Source of the DNA: Tannerella sp.
Lineage (GTDB): Bacteria > Bacteroidota > Bacteroidia > Bacteroidales > Tannerellaceae
Direction: 5' to 3'
Assembly: GCA_031271805.1 (NCBI GenBank)
Contig: JAISUX010000027.1
Location: 1-40,167, forward strand
DNA: 40,167 bases
In this document: in pieces, positions 28,466 to 37,816 of the stretch
Layout: each line of letters opens with the position of its first letter
Position numbering within the stretch: the first letter of the stretch is position 1
Translations under genes and position numbers: made by a program
Notes under the pieces: generated by a model
What the model saw: only the letters and a program-made list of their open reading frames with translations
Told to the model about the DNA's origin: nothing
The model's database searches: none

Positions 28466-30070
28466 TTAAAGATATTTCTTCGTCTTATTAATAACTTTCC
28501 AATTAACGGTCACCGGATATTTCTCCGTAATTTCCTTGATCCATTCGGCTTCAAGTTCATCATGCTTCTCGGCAGGCTGGCTCCAGACACGCTTGTTGCT
28601 AATCTCGAACAAGAGCATGCCGTCATAATATTCCTTAACCAACTGATTATATTCGGGATAATTGACCTCAAGCACGTTGCGTTCCATTTCCATAAGTATA
28701 TCGCGGACGTACAAATCGTATTCTTCCTGCATGAAATCAAGCGAAAACAGCTTGTTGGAACGAGGCGATTTCAACATGTATTCGACAAAAGACGACTGCA
28801 TAACGTCAAGCGTATCAACGCGAAACAGTATCTTACCATAGTCTTTTCCCCGATTATAAAATGAAGTATCGGACGGGAAATAGTCATTGGCCAAACTTAC
28901 CAATTCATCGTAAGCTTCGGGATAAAACACGTAATTATGCCGTTCCTTCAATTTTTCGTCATAAACCCGGTACAAATCGAAATTCCTCTCCGAGCGCCTC
29001 ATTGATTCATAAATTTGGCTTTGCACCTCTTCAAAGGCGATATCCGTCTTCTTATCAATAAGTTTGATGATATGATAGCCGAACCGCGTTTCGACAGGAC
29101 TGCTGATGTCGCCGACATTTTCTAATGCGAATGCTGCTTTTTCGAACGAAGCGACCATCTCGCCCAAACCGAAATATTTCAACACCCCGCCTCTTCGACC
29201 TGTCACCGTATCGGTGGAATATATTTTAGCCAACTCCTCAAAATCCTGTCCGTCAACAAGTAAATTATGGATAGAATCGGCTTTCGAGAGGGTCGCCGCC
29301 TTTTCTTCTTCCGTAGGGTTATTCTGAGGAAATCCTATCAGGATATGTGCAACGCGCACCTGCCCGGGATTAGGAATCACCCTGTCTAATTTGAGCAGAT
29401 GAAATCCGGCCATAGAACGCAAGGGCGGCAATATCTGCCCAGGCTCCATAGTAAACACCTTATCCTCAATTACTTTCTGCATTTGCAGGGGATAAACGTA
29501 ATCAACGACGCCGTACATAAGACTGTCAGGTCGGTTTAGTTCGGCCACCGATTGGCCGATAGATTCGAAAGACTCGCCTTTCATTATCCTGTCATATACT
29601 TCTTTTGCTTCGAGGTATAAATCGACAGTGTCCTTAGGCAAAATTCGGTCTTTTTTTGAGCGGAAAGCTATGTATTTAAATCCGGGAATGGATTGCGAAC
29701 GCTCGTAAACGAAGTACATGGCAGCCTCTTCGCCGGCCTTGTCGGAAAGGAAACTTTCCGATAACTGTTCCTTATACTTAGCCAATTCCGCATCGAAATT
29801 CGATTCTTTGTCGATTCCGGAGGCTATCGCATCCGCCACTTTCAGCTTGTAGTTTACAAACAATTTGACATACTCGGCTACCGATTTTTTATCTTTCAGA
29901 TTGACACTGTTGTCTTTCTTAGCGATAAAAATAAATTCGGACATCGGTATATCATTCCCTGCCACTGTCATCACAACAGGGTCTTTCTGTTTTTTTGCCT
30001 CGGCAGCGACAACGATAGCCGCCGAGATTAAAATCAATACTACTTTCTTCATAAAACCTTTCTTTATCAT
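28466..30070 (-). CDS. Periplasmic PPIC-type (parvulin) peptidylprolyl isomerase
   Basis: After a signal peptide (MKKVVLILISAAIVVAAEA) comes a helical region and then two parvulin-like domains. The first, about residues 125-230, is degenerate (FKYIAFRSKKD to GFHLLKLDR). The second, about 235-340, is clear (VRVAHILIGFPQ, DFEELAKIYSTD, GGVLKYFGLGEMV, TRFGYHIIKLIDKK). The C-terminal 180 residues match no family I recognise. Two ATGs are possible, 30070 and 30052; the second gives a more typical signal peptide. It probably assists outer-membrane or secreted protein folding. It is 2 bases before the lipoprotein gene. Confidence 0.85.
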   Translation of the reverse strand: MIKKGFMKKVVLILISAAIVVAAEAKKQKDPVVMTVAGNDIPMSEFIFIAKKDNSVNLKDKKSVAEYVKLFVNYKLKVADAIASGIDKESNFDAELAKYKEQLSESFLSDKAGEEAAMYFVYERSQSIPGFKYIAFRSKKDRILPKDTVDLYLEAKEVYDRIMKGESFESIGQSVAELNRPDSLMYGVVDYVYPLQMQKVIEDKVFTMEPGQILPPLRSMAGFHLLKLDRVIPNPGQVRVAHILIGFPQNNPTEEEKAATLSKADSIHNLLVDGQDFEELAKIYSTDTVTGRRGGVLKYFGLGEMVASFEKAAFALENVGDISSPVETRFGYHIIKLIDKKTDIAFEEVQSQIYESMRRSERNFDLYRVYDEKLKERHNYVFYPEAYDELVSLANDYFPSDTSFYNRGKDYGKILFRVDTLDVMQSSFVEYMLKSPRSNKLFSLDFMQEEYDLYVRDILMEMERNVLEVNYPEYNQLVKEYYDGMLLFEISNKRVWSQPAEKHDELEAEWIKEITEKYPVTVNWKVINKTKKYL

Positions 30071-30082
30071 TCAATTATCTTT

Positions 30083-32383
30083 TTAATTTGCTAATTCGGA
30101 CAGGAATTTCAGACGTACCAAACGCACCTCTTCTTCCCTATAATCGCCGCCGAGTTCGGTTATCGCTTCTTCCAGCGAATCGGTTTCCGACTCTTTAAAA
30201 TATTGATAGATATCTTCTACATGCTCCTCATCCATCACGTCGTTGATGAAATAATCAAGGTTCAGTCTTGTGCCCGAATAGACTATTTTCTCTATCTGGT
30301 CGAGCAGTTCGTCGAACTCAAGACCCTTACTGTTTGCGATATCGTCCAATGCGACTTTGCGGTCAATACTTTGCACTATCCATACTTTGAGCCTCGACTC
30401 GTTAGGAATAGTACGGATACGCATGTCCTCAGGACGTATTATTTCATTTTCTTCAACATACTTCTTGATTATATCAACAAACTCATTACCATAGCGTTTC
30501 GCTTTGCCTGCGCCTACGCCCGGTATGTTTTGGAGTTCCTCCAGCGTCACGGGATAAGTCGTAGCCATAGCTTCGAGTGAAGGATCCTGGAAAATAACAT
30601 AGGGCGGCACATTCAATTTGTTCGACATTTTCTTGCGCAGATCCTTCATTATCGAGAATAGTTCGGGATCGACCGCACACGACACGCCGCTGTGTATAGG
30701 CAATTCGTCGGCCTCATCGTCTTCGTCAAATTCATTGTCCTTTACTACCATGAACGAGACGGGATTCTTCATAAACTCTTCTCCTTTTGCGGACACCTTC
30801 AATATCCCGTAATTTTCTATATCTTTAACTATGTATCCTGCTATTTGCGCCTGGCGAATTATTGCCATCCACATACGTTCGCACTCGTCGTCACCCGAAC
30901 CGAAAACCTCCAACTCGTTATGTTTGTACGACAACACGTCGGATGTTTCATTGCCTAACAAGACATCGACTACATACTCGGCCTTACACTTCTCCTTGAG
31001 GGCGACAATTGCTTCGAGAACTATCAATAGCAGCTCTTTTCCCTCAATTAATTTCTTGGGTTTAAGACAGTTATCACAATTGCAGCAATTCTCCTCATCG
31101 TATTTCTCGCCGAAATAGTGCAACAGGACTTTGCGGCGGCAGACTGCCGACTCGGCATAAGCTGCCGTTTCGAGCAGCAACTGCTTGCCTATTTCCTGCT
31201 CGACGACAGGTTTCCCTTGCAGGAATTTCTCCAATTTCTGCAAATCCTTGCTCGAATAGAAGGCGATACACATCCCTTCACCTCCATCGCGGCCTGCACG
31301 CCCCGTTTCCTGGTAATAACCTTCGAGGCTCTTTGGAATATCATAATGAATGACATACCTGACGTCTGGCTTGTCGATGCCCATGCCGAAAGCGATAGTC
31401 GCTACTATCACGTCTATTTTTTGCATCACAAAGGCATCCTGATTCTCGGAACGTTTGATTGATTCCATGCCTGCATGATACGGGCTGGCCTTTATTCCGT
31501 TGGTATTCAATATTTCCGAAAAATGTTCGACTTCGCGGCGGCTCAGGCAGTAAACAATTCCCGATTTGCCTTCATTCATCTTTATGAATTTTATTATTTC
31601 CTTATCGACATCTTCGGTTTTTGGTCTTACTTCGTAGTAAAGGTTAGGCCGGTTGAATGACGACGAAAAGACTTTGGCTCGCATCATTCCCAGATTTTTC
31701 TGGATGTCGTGCTGCACTTTGAGCGTTGCCGTGGCGGTCAGCGCAATCACGGGGTGCACGCCTATCTCATTGATTATTGGGCGAATACGGCGGTATTCCG
31801 GACGGAAATCATGTCCCCATTCCGAGATACAATGCGCCTCATCGACGGCATAAAACGATATATTCACCTGACGCAGGAATTCTATGTTTTCTTCCTTCGT
31901 CAGTGATTCGGGCGCTACATACAACAGTTTCGTCTTGCCCGACATAATATCCGCCTTCACATCATCAATAGCCGCCTTATTGAGCGAGGAATTGATGAAG
32001 TGGGCAATGCCGTCTTCTTCACTGAAGTTGCGCATCGCATCTACCTGGTTTTTCATCAAAGCTATCAATGGCGATATGACAATCGCCGTACCGTCCATCA
32101 ACAGCGCCGGCAGTTGATAGCACAACGACTTACCGCCGCCCGTAGGCATCAATACAAACGTATCTTTATGGGCAAGGACATTTTCGATTATTTCCTTTTG
32201 ATTGCCCTTGAAATTATCAAAGCCGAAATGCAGTTTCAGTGCGGCTGTTATTATGTCTTTTTTATTTTTCGCGTCCGCTTTACCGCTCTTTTCGGTTCCG
32301 GCCGTTTTCTTTTCGGCTTTCGGTTTTTTTATGTGAGCATCTTTTTCTTCCACTTTATCTTTTTTGGCCATGGTCAGGGTCAT
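30083..32383 (-). CDS. recQ: ATP-dependent DNA helicase RecQ
   Basis: A 3'-5' helicase for recombination and replication-fork repair. A Lys/Glu-rich extension of about 40 residues precedes the helicase core, with Walker A PTGGGKS (80-86) and DEAH (181-184, in VDEAHCISEWGHDFRPEY). The second RecA lobe has QETGRAGRDG. The zinc site is seen in the CRRK and CCNCDNC cysteines. The RQC region and an HRDC domain (about 575-645, containing YVIFQDPSLEAMA and IPGVGAGKAKRYG) follow, plus a further helical C-terminal part. 766 residues is slightly long. It is 7 bases after clpX, an unusual partner for a helicase but in line with co-transcription. Confidence 0.95.
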   Translation of the reverse strand: MTLTMAKKDKVEEKDAHIKKPKAEKKTAGTEKSGKADAKNKKDIITAALKLHFGFDNFKGNQKEIIENVLAHKDTFVLMPTGGGKSLCYQLPALLMDGTAIVISPLIALMKNQVDAMRNFSEEDGIAHFINSSLNKAAIDDVKADIMSGKTKLLYVAPESLTKEENIEFLRQVNISFYAVDEAHCISEWGHDFRPEYRRIRPIINEIGVHPVIALTATATLKVQHDIQKNLGMMRAKVFSSSFNRPNLYYEVRPKTEDVDKEIIKFIKMNEGKSGIVYCLSRREVEHFSEILNTNGIKASPYHAGMESIKRSENQDAFVMQKIDVIVATIAFGMGIDKPDVRYVIHYDIPKSLEGYYQETGRAGRDGGEGMCIAFYSSKDLQKLEKFLQGKPVVEQEIGKQLLLETAAYAESAVCRRKVLLHYFGEKYDEENCCNCDNCLKPKKLIEGKELLLIVLEAIVALKEKCKAEYVVDVLLGNETSDVLSYKHNELEVFGSGDDECERMWMAIIRQAQIAGYIVKDIENYGILKVSAKGEEFMKNPVSFMVVKDNEFDEDDEADELPIHSGVSCAVDPELFSIMKDLRKKMSNKLNVPPYVIFQDPSLEAMATTYPVTLEELQNIPGVGAGKAKRYGNEFVDIIKKYVEENEIIRPEDMRIRTIPNESRLKVWIVQSIDRKVALDDIANSKGLEFDELLDQIEKIVYSGTRLNLDYFINDVMDEEHVEDIYQYFKESETDSLEEAITELGGDYREEEVRLVRLKFLSELAN

Positions 32384-32390
32384 TAAAAAT

Positions 32391-33620
32391 TTATGCTATT
32401 TGCAACCTATTAATATCAACATTCTCGAAGTTTTCCTTCGCAAAAGGTAATGTAACCCGTAAGTTTCTTTGCGTCCCGGATGGCATTTCATACATGGCGT
32501 CAATCATGATAGTTTCTACTATGGAACGCAAACCGCGTGCACCTAACTTAAGCTCCACCGATTTATCGACTATAAAATCATAGACGTCCACGTCGAAGGT
32601 AAGTTTGATATTATCCATCTCAAACAATTTAATGTATTGCTTGATAATCGAGTTTTTAGGCTCTATGAGTATTCGCTTCAAGGCGTCGCGATCTAACGGA
32701 GTAAGGTAGGTCAGGATCGGAAGACGCCCTATGATTTCAGGGATTAGGCCGAAAGATTTCAGGTCGGTCGGCATGATGTATTTCAGCATGTCGTTGCGGT
32801 CGTAAACTGCCGATTCGCGGCTTGCCGTATATCCGACGACGCGGGTATTGAGCCGTTGGGCTATTTTTTTCTCTATGCCGTCGAAAGCGCCGCCACAGAT
32901 GAATAAAATATTTTTCGTGTCGATGGATATCATCCGCTGTTCGGGATGCTTGCGCCCGCCCTGGGGCGGCACATTGACTACCGAACCTTCGAGCAGCTTG
33001 AGCAGTCCTTGTTGAACGCCTTCGCCGCTAACGTCGCGGGTTATCGAAGGATTGTCGCCTTTGCGGGCGATTTTGTCGATTTCGTCAATGAAGACAATCC
33101 CCCTTTGCGCCGCCTCAACATTGTAATCCGAAGCCTGAAGCAAACGTGTCAGTATGCTTTCGATATCTTCGCCTACATATCCGGCTTCGGTGAAAACCGT
33201 GGCATCGACGATGCAAAACGGAACATTCAATTTCTTCGCTATGGTTCTGGCAAGCAAGGTCTTACCTGTCCCCGTCGCGCCTACCATGATAATGTTCGAC
33301 TTTTCTATCTCGACGTCGTCTTGAGTATCTTTCTGCATCAACCGTTTATAATGGTTATAGACGGCGACGGAAAGATATTTCTTCGCTTCATCCTGGCCAA
33401 TCACGTATTGGTCGAGGAATTGTTTTATGTCTTCGGGTTTGGGAAATTCCTTGTCGGTAGAGACAAATACCTGTCCGTTGCGCCGTATATTTTCTTCCTT
33501 CACAATCTCGGAGACCTGCATTGCGCAGTTTTCACAAATCGAACCTGTGAGGCCGGCTATCATCAACTTCGCTTCCCTTCGCGTCTTTCCGCAGAAAGAA
33601 CACTTATCATCAACAGCCAT
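32391..33620 (-). CDS. clpX: ATP-dependent Clp protease ATP-binding subunit ClpX
   Basis: The unfoldase of ClpXP. The N-terminal zinc finger has CSFC (7-10) and CENC (29-32). Walker A is GATGTGKT (114-121), pore loop 1 GYVG (147-150), Walker B IVFIDEID (175-182), and the RKH loop is at 223-225. IGF-type ClpP-contact residues lie around [10 protein letters not shown]. 409 residues is normal. It is 2 bases after clpP, so the two subunits come from one transcript. Confidence 0.98.
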   Translation of the reverse strand: MAVDDKCSFCGKTRREAKLMIAGLTGSICENCAMQVSEIVKEENIRRNGQVFVSTDKEFPKPEDIKQFLDQYVIGQDEAKKYLSVAVYNHYKRLMQKDTQDDVEIEKSNIIMVGATGTGKTLLARTIAKKLNVPFCIVDATVFTEAGYVGEDIESILTRLLQASDYNVEAAQRGIVFIDEIDKIARKGDNPSITRDVSGEGVQQGLLKLLEGSVVNVPPQGGRKHPEQRMISIDTKNILFICGGAFDGIEKKIAQRLNTRVVGYTASRESAVYDRNDMLKYIMPTDLKSFGLIPEIIGRLPILTYLTPLDRDALKRILIEPKNSIIKQYIKLFEMDNIKLTFDVDVYDFIVDKSVELKLGARGLRSIVETIMIDAMYEMPSGTQRNLRVTLPFAKENFENVDINRLQIA

Positions 33621-33622
33621 AA

Positions 33623-34291
33623 TTATAATGCTTTTTTAGTCAATACTTCGTCAATCATACCATATTCTTTGGCTTCCTTAGCCGACATCCAATAATCGCG
33701 GTCACTGTCGCGCTCAATCTCGTCGTAAGGCTTGCCCGAATGTTTAGAGATTATTCGATATAGCTCTTCCTTGATCTTAACTATCTCGCGTACGGTTATT
33801 TCCATATCGGTGGCCTGCCCCTGCATCCCGCCCATAGGCTGATGCATCATCACACGGGAATGGTCAAGTGCGAAACGTTTACCTTCGGCGCCGGCAACCA
33901 ATATCACTGAGGCCATAGATGCCGCCATCCCCGTGCAAATAGTTGATACTTTGCTGTTTATGTACTGCATGGTATCGTATATTCCCAGACCGGCATAAAC
34001 AACTCCACCCGGCGAATTGATGTAGATTGCGATGTCCTTACCCGGATCGCTCGTGTCAAGATACAGGAGTTGAGCCTGTATGACATTGGCTGTGTAGTCG
34101 TCGATCTGAGTGCCGAGAAAGATAATACGGTCCATCATCAGGCGCGAGAAGACATCCATCTGGGCTACGTTCAACTGTCGTTCCTCGATGATTGTCGGCG
34201 AGATGTAGCTGCTCGTAAAGTTCATATAACTCTCAAGAGTGTTACTATTCATGCCCAAATGTTTGGTGGCATACTTTTTAAATTCGTTCAT
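33623..34291 (-). CDS. clpP: ATP-dependent Clp protease proteolytic subunit ClpP
   Basis: The serine protease of ClpXP. The catalytic triad is Ser125 (GMAAS), His150 (MMHQPMGG) and Asp199 (SDRDYWMSA). The N terminus has an extension of about 25 residues (MNEFKKYATKHLGMNSNTLE), as in other Bacteroidota, which is probably processed. 222 residues. It lies between tig and clpX. Confidence 0.98.
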   Translation of the reverse strand: MNEFKKYATKHLGMNSNTLESYMNFTSSYISPTIIEERQLNVAQMDVFSRLMMDRIIFLGTQIDDYTANVIQAQLLYLDTSDPGKDIAIYINSPGGVVYAGLGIYDTMQYINSKVSTICTGMAASMASVILVAGAEGKRFALDHSRVMMHQPMGGMQGQATDMEITVREIVKIKEELYRIISKHSGKPYDEIERDSDRDYWMSAKEAKEYGMIDEVLTKKAL

Positions 34292-34308
34292 GTTTTTATT
34301 GTTTTGTA

Positions 34309-35664
34309 TTATTCGTTAATCAACTTGTAGAAGTCGTCGTAAGGGACTTCCTTCCCTTCGATTGTAATCTTCGATTCAACCAAGTCGGCTAATTTCTCGT
34401 CCATTACGCGATCAACTATATTACGTAGAGTGTCTTCTTTCTGCAACATATCGTCAACAAAGCGCTTCAACATATCTTCTTCGGGTTGCAAAATGCCGTA
34501 TTGCGCAAATTGCTGCCGGGCAATATTCCCGGCATAAGCGTCGATGTCGGCCTTTTCGACTTTGACATCGTTGTCGCGGATAAGTTTTTCCTTAATAAGA
34601 TGATATTTCAAGTCCTCAACCACCTTAGGGAAGTCCTTATCAACCTCTTCCTTAGTATTTTTCTCGTTAGCGGCAAGTAGCCAGCGCTTCAGGATATCAT
34701 CGGCAAAACGCACGTCCTTGGCCTTGTCGAGCAACAACCTGCGAACATCTATCATAAACTTGTATTCGCTTTCCCTCGCGAACTGCGCTTCCAGCGAATC
34801 CTTGATCTTAGCGCGAAACGCTGCTTCGTCCTCGACCGTATCCTTGCCGAAAAGCTTGTCGAACAATTCCTTGTTCAACTCCGCTTTCTTGTGGCGGGTG
34901 ATCTGCCGTATCTCAAATGAGAAATCGCTTTTCATATCATTAACCGCCTCTTTATCAATCTTCAAGAGTGAGGACAACTCGGCCTTGGCGCCCTTATAAG
35001 CCTTGAAAGGATTGAAAATTATCACATCATTAACTTTGGCTCCGTCAAATTTCTTCTGCTCTGTCTTTCCTTTCATATAAAGCGGCATCAGCAAGGAATT
35101 TTCGAGCAAAAGACCGCCTTCTTTAGGGACTAAACCTTCCAACTCGACCAAAGCGCCTTTAAGCACGTCATTGACTTCAACAGTCTCGGCGTCCTCGTAT
35201 GTGCCGAAATTATTTTGATACGAATCTATCTGTTTATCAATCTGTTCGTCGTTGACTATAGCCTTGTAAAGTATGATTTTATCGTCTTTCGACAGTTTGA
35301 CGTCGATTTCCGGAGCTAAGGCTATGTCAAAACAAAATTCAAAATTTTCGTCCACATCGAAGTCTATGGGCTTCTGCTCGGTCTCGTTTTGCATCGGCTC
35401 ACCAAGCATTTTGACGTTGTTTTCCTTGATGTATTCGAACAAACTGTTGGAAACAATCTTATTGATTTCTTCCGCCATAGCGTTCTTGCCATACAACTTA
35501 GTCACCAAACCTAATGGAACCATGCCCTTGCGAAAACCGGGCATATTGACCTTCTGACGCAGTTTCTGCAGGTTTTTTCTGACCGGTTCCGCGTAATCAT
35601 CCTTCACAATCTCGACCTTAAGCAATGCGCTCAAGGCATCATCACATTTATAAGAAACATTCAT
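34309..35664 (-). CDS. tig: Trigger factor
   Basis: The ribosome-bound chaperone that meets nascent chains at L23. The ribosome-binding signature is GFRKGMVP (residues 43-50). The middle isomerase domain (about 145-235) is much diverged from the FKBP pattern, with VLKGALVELEG and KVNDVIIFNP-like sequence, and the catalytic residues are not evident. The C-terminal substrate-binding arms are helical. 451 residues is normal. The gene is first in the tig-clpP-clpX transcript from the promoter near 35709. Confidence 0.93.
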   Translation of the reverse strand: MNVSYKCDDALSALLKVEIVKDDYAEPVRKNLQKLRQKVNMPGFRKGMVPLGLVTKLYGKNAMAEEINKIVSNSLFEYIKENNVKMLGEPMQNETEQKPIDFDVDENFEFCFDIALAPEIDVKLSKDDKIILYKAIVNDEQIDKQIDSYQNNFGTYEDAETVEVNDVLKGALVELEGLVPKEGGLLLENSLLMPLYMKGKTEQKKFDGAKVNDVIIFNPFKAYKGAKAELSSLLKIDKEAVNDMKSDFSFEIRQITRHKKAELNKELFDKLFGKDTVEDEAAFRAKIKDSLEAQFARESEYKFMIDVRRLLLDKAKDVRFADDILKRWLLAANEKNTKEEVDKDFPKVVEDLKYHLIKEKLIRDNDVKVEKADIDAYAGNIARQQFAQYGILQPEEDMLKRFVDDMLQKEDTLRNIVDRVMDEKLADLVESKITIEGKEVPYDDFYKLINE

Positions 35665-35708
35665 TCTTTTCTCGTATTAATTACTAATCATTTCTAAAAA
35701 ATAGGATG

Positions 35709-35716
35709 CAAAAGTA
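35709..35716 (-). promoter_or_regulatory. -7 promoter element for the tig operon
   Basis: The minus strand reads TACTTTTG, an exact TAnnTTTG match, about 45 bases before the tig ATG. The -33 region has no clear TTG. It lies in a 64-base gap, while the next seven genes downstream of tig have gaps of 17 bases or less or overlap, so this would serve the whole operon down to the OstA-like gene. Confidence 0.6.
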
Positions 35717-35728
35717 ATAAAAAAATCT

Positions 35729-35932
35729 TTACCGCCTACTCTTATCCTTAAAATTTTTACGGACAAAAATTATTACAATAATTAAATTGACCGTCAAAAC
35801 GCCTCCGCAACAGGCGATATAAAACGCCAACCATGGCTTATGCGGCTCGTAAATAAAATAGGCGACAATCGTTGCCAACACTATTAGACATATCAATATT
35901 GATAATACTTTTATTACTTTTTTCCTGTTCAT
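35729..35932 (-). CDS. Small two-helix membrane protein, unknown function
   Basis: The 67-residue protein has two hydrophobic segments, about residues 8-27 (KVLSILICLIVLATIVAYFI) and 34-57 (LAFYIACCGGVLTVNLIIVIIF), and a basic C terminus (VRKNFKDKSRR). It has no recognised family. It lies upstream of tig on the same strand and is divergent from pfp. A weak TACCTTCG element at 35951-35958 could serve as its -7 box. The coding call rests on the length of the frame, membrane-protein character and position; it could be spurious. Confidence 0.6.
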   Translation of the reverse strand: MNRKKVIKVLSILICLIVLATIVAYFIYEPHKPWLAFYIACCGGVLTVNLIIVIIFVRKNFKDKSRR

Positions 35933-35977
35933 TTTTTATCAATTAACATGCGAAGGTAATACTTTTATCTTAGATTG

Positions 35978-36008
35978 TTTGTTTTTTCAAAAAAAATTAC
36001 GACATTTG
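35978..36008 (+). promoter_or_regulatory. Promoter of pfp
   Basis: TTTG at 35978-35981, 19 bases, then GACATTTG at 36001-36008: the -33 box is exact and the -7 box differs from TAnnTTTG at one base. It lies about 42 bases before the ATG at 36050. Spacing is ideal for the Bacteroidota primary sigma factor. Confidence 0.7.
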
Positions 36009-36049
36009 CAGTCCGATTTGAAGATTTTTAACCATTAATATAGATTTAT

Positions 36050-37726
36050 ATGACAAAAAGTGCATTACAAATTGCAAGAGCAAGTTATTTGCCGAAGATG
36101 CCTTCCGTGTTAAACGGCAACGTTGAAGCCGTTGATGGCGCACAAACACAATCGGTCGCCGACCAGGACGACATCAAGAAACTTTTCCCCAACACTTATG
36201 GGATGCCTGTCGTAACGTTTAAAAAGAGCGATGTGAAGATCGACTATCCGCCTATCAATGTCGGAGTGATTCTGTCCGGAGGACAGGCGCCGGGAGGGCA
36301 CAATGTCATTGCCGGCCTGTTCGACGGCATCACTAAATCCAACCCTGACTCCAAACTCTACGGATTCATCCTCGGCCCCAAAGGATTAGTGGATCATAAT
36401 TATAAGGAATTGACAGCCGATATTATTGATGAATACCGCAATACCGGCGGCTTCGATATCATTGGCTCCGGACGTACCAAATTGGAGAAAAAAGAGCAGT
36501 TTGACAAGGGTCTCGAAATACTCAAAAAACTGAAAATAAAAGCATTAGTAATCATTGGGGGCGATGATTCGAATACCAATGCCTGTGTTTTGGCCGAATA
36601 CTACAAATCCATAAACGCCGGAGTACAAGTCATCGGTTGTCCCAAGACTATTGACGGCGACCTCAAGAACGAGCAGATTGAGACATCTTTCGGCTTCGAT
36701 ACGGCATGCAAAGTCTATTCCGAAGTCATCGGTAACATCCAGCGCGACTGTAATTCGGCTCGCAAATATTGGCACTTCATCAAACTGATGGGACGCTCGG
36801 CATCTCACATAGCCCTCGAATGTGCCCTCCAAACCCACCCCAACATCTGCATCATTTCCGAAGAAGTTGCGGAAAAGAAGCAAACATTGGCTAAAATAGT
36901 CGATAACATAGCCCAAATCGTCAAAAAGCGTGTCGAAAAGGGCAATAATTTCGGTACGGTTCTGATTCCGGAAGGCCTGATAGAGTTCATCCCCGAATTT
37001 AAGAGCCTTATCGCGGAACTCAACGAATATCTCGTCAACAACGAGACCGAATTTAAGAGGATAAAGAAAAGCGAACGCCGGGCGCATATCATCGACAAGC
37101 TATCCAACGACCACTCAAAACTCTACGCGAGCCTGCCCGAAAACGTTGCTCTCCAACTTGTAATGGATCGCGATGAGCACGGCAACACACAGGTGTCGTT
37201 GATCGAGACCGAGAAACTCCTCGCCGAGATGGTAAGCAGCCGCATGGAAAAAATCATCAAGCGGCACAAGAACAAGTTCCCCGCCGGTTACAAATTCTCG
37301 ACCCAGGTACATTTCTTCGGTTATGAAGGCCGTTGCGCCGCCCCGTCGAACTACGACGCCGACTACTGCTATTCGTTAGGCTACACCGCTTCCCAGTTGA
37401 TACTCACAGGCAAAACCGGCTATATGGCTTCGGTTCGCAACACAACAGCCGCTGCCAACAAATGGATTGCCGGAGGTATCCCAATCACGATGATGATGAA
37501 CCTCGAATTACGTCATGGATCAATGAAGCCCGTCATCCAGAAAGCATTAGTCCGGCTCGACGGCGCTCCCTTCAAAAAATTCGCCTCCAAACGTAACGCA
37601 TGGGCGCTAAATACCGACTATGTATATCCCGGGCCAATCCAATACTTCGGCCCAACCGAAGTCTGCGACGAACCGTCAAAAACCCTACAACTTGAAATAG
37701 GCAGGAAGAAACGGGGTAGCGTATAA
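36050..37726 (+). CDS. pfp: Diphosphate--fructose-6-phosphate 1-phosphotransferase (PPi-PFK)
   Basis: Reversibly phosphorylates fructose 6-phosphate with pyrophosphate, so it can run glycolysis or gluconeogenesis. The 558 residues match the long (plant-beta-like) type. [20 protein letters not shown] (71-90) is the phosphate-donor site. GGDDS (170-174) has Asp173 where ATP-PFKs have Gly, and PKTIDGD (198-204) has Lys199 where ATP-PFKs have Gly; both exchanges mark PPi use. Asp202 is the catalytic base and MGR (247-249) binds substrate. It is the only plus-strand gene between 4237 and the CRISPR array and appears monocistronic. No strong terminator is seen: the hairpin at 37777-37792 has only six A/T-rich pairs. 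Confidence 0.96.
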   Translation: MTKSALQIARASYLPKMPSVLNGNVEAVDGAQTQSVADQDDIKKLFPNTYGMPVVTFKKSDVKIDYPPINVGVILSGGQAPGGHNVIAGLFDGITKSNPDSKLYGFILGPKGLVDHNYKELTADIIDEYRNTGGFDIIGSGRTKLEKKEQFDKGLEILKKLKIKALVIIGGDDSNTNACVLAEYYKSINAGVQVIGCPKTIDGDLKNEQIETSFGFDTACKVYSEVIGNIQRDCNSARKYWHFIKLMGRSASHIALECALQTHPNICIISEEVAEKKQTLAKIVDNIAQIVKKRVEKGNNFGTVLIPEGLIEFIPEFKSLIAELNEYLVNNETEFKRIKKSERRAHIIDKLSNDHSKLYASLPENVALQLVMDRDEHGNTQVSLIETEKLLAEMVSSRMEKIIKRHKNKFPAGYKFSTQVHFFGYEGRCAAPSNYDADYCYSLGYTASQLILTGKTGYMASVRNTTAAANKWIAGGIPITMMMNLELRHGSMKPVIQKALVRLDGAPFKKFASKRNAWALNTDYVYPGPIQYFGPTEVCDEPSKTLQLEIGRKKRGSV

Positions 37727-37816
37727 GACCTGCGGTATTAAGACAAGCTAAAAGAATTTGCATCAGCCGAGATGATATATCTTTTGAGATATTTCATTGC
37801 GGCGATGCATGCTTTT
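37727..37816. other. Short spacer region between pfp and the CRISPR array
   Basis: Ninety AT-rich bases with no gene. They contain a weak inverted repeat, ATATCT-TTTG-AGATAT (37777-37792), and the octamer ATTAAGAC (37737-37744), which is the reverse complement of the first eight bases of the CRISPR repeat. This is the leader-distal side if the array is transcribed leftward. Confidence 0.5.

Noticed and set aside
37734-37750. GGTATTAAGAC near the array is almost complementary to the start of the repeat and could be a tracrRNA anti-repeat.
   Set aside because: Only eight contiguous bases match plus two across an insertion. A tracrRNA anti-repeat needs much longer pairing, and other signs point away from type II.
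37777-37792. ATATCT/AGATAT inverted repeat as the pfp terminator.
   Set aside because: Six pairs, only one of them C-G, and no proper T tract. Too weak to call.
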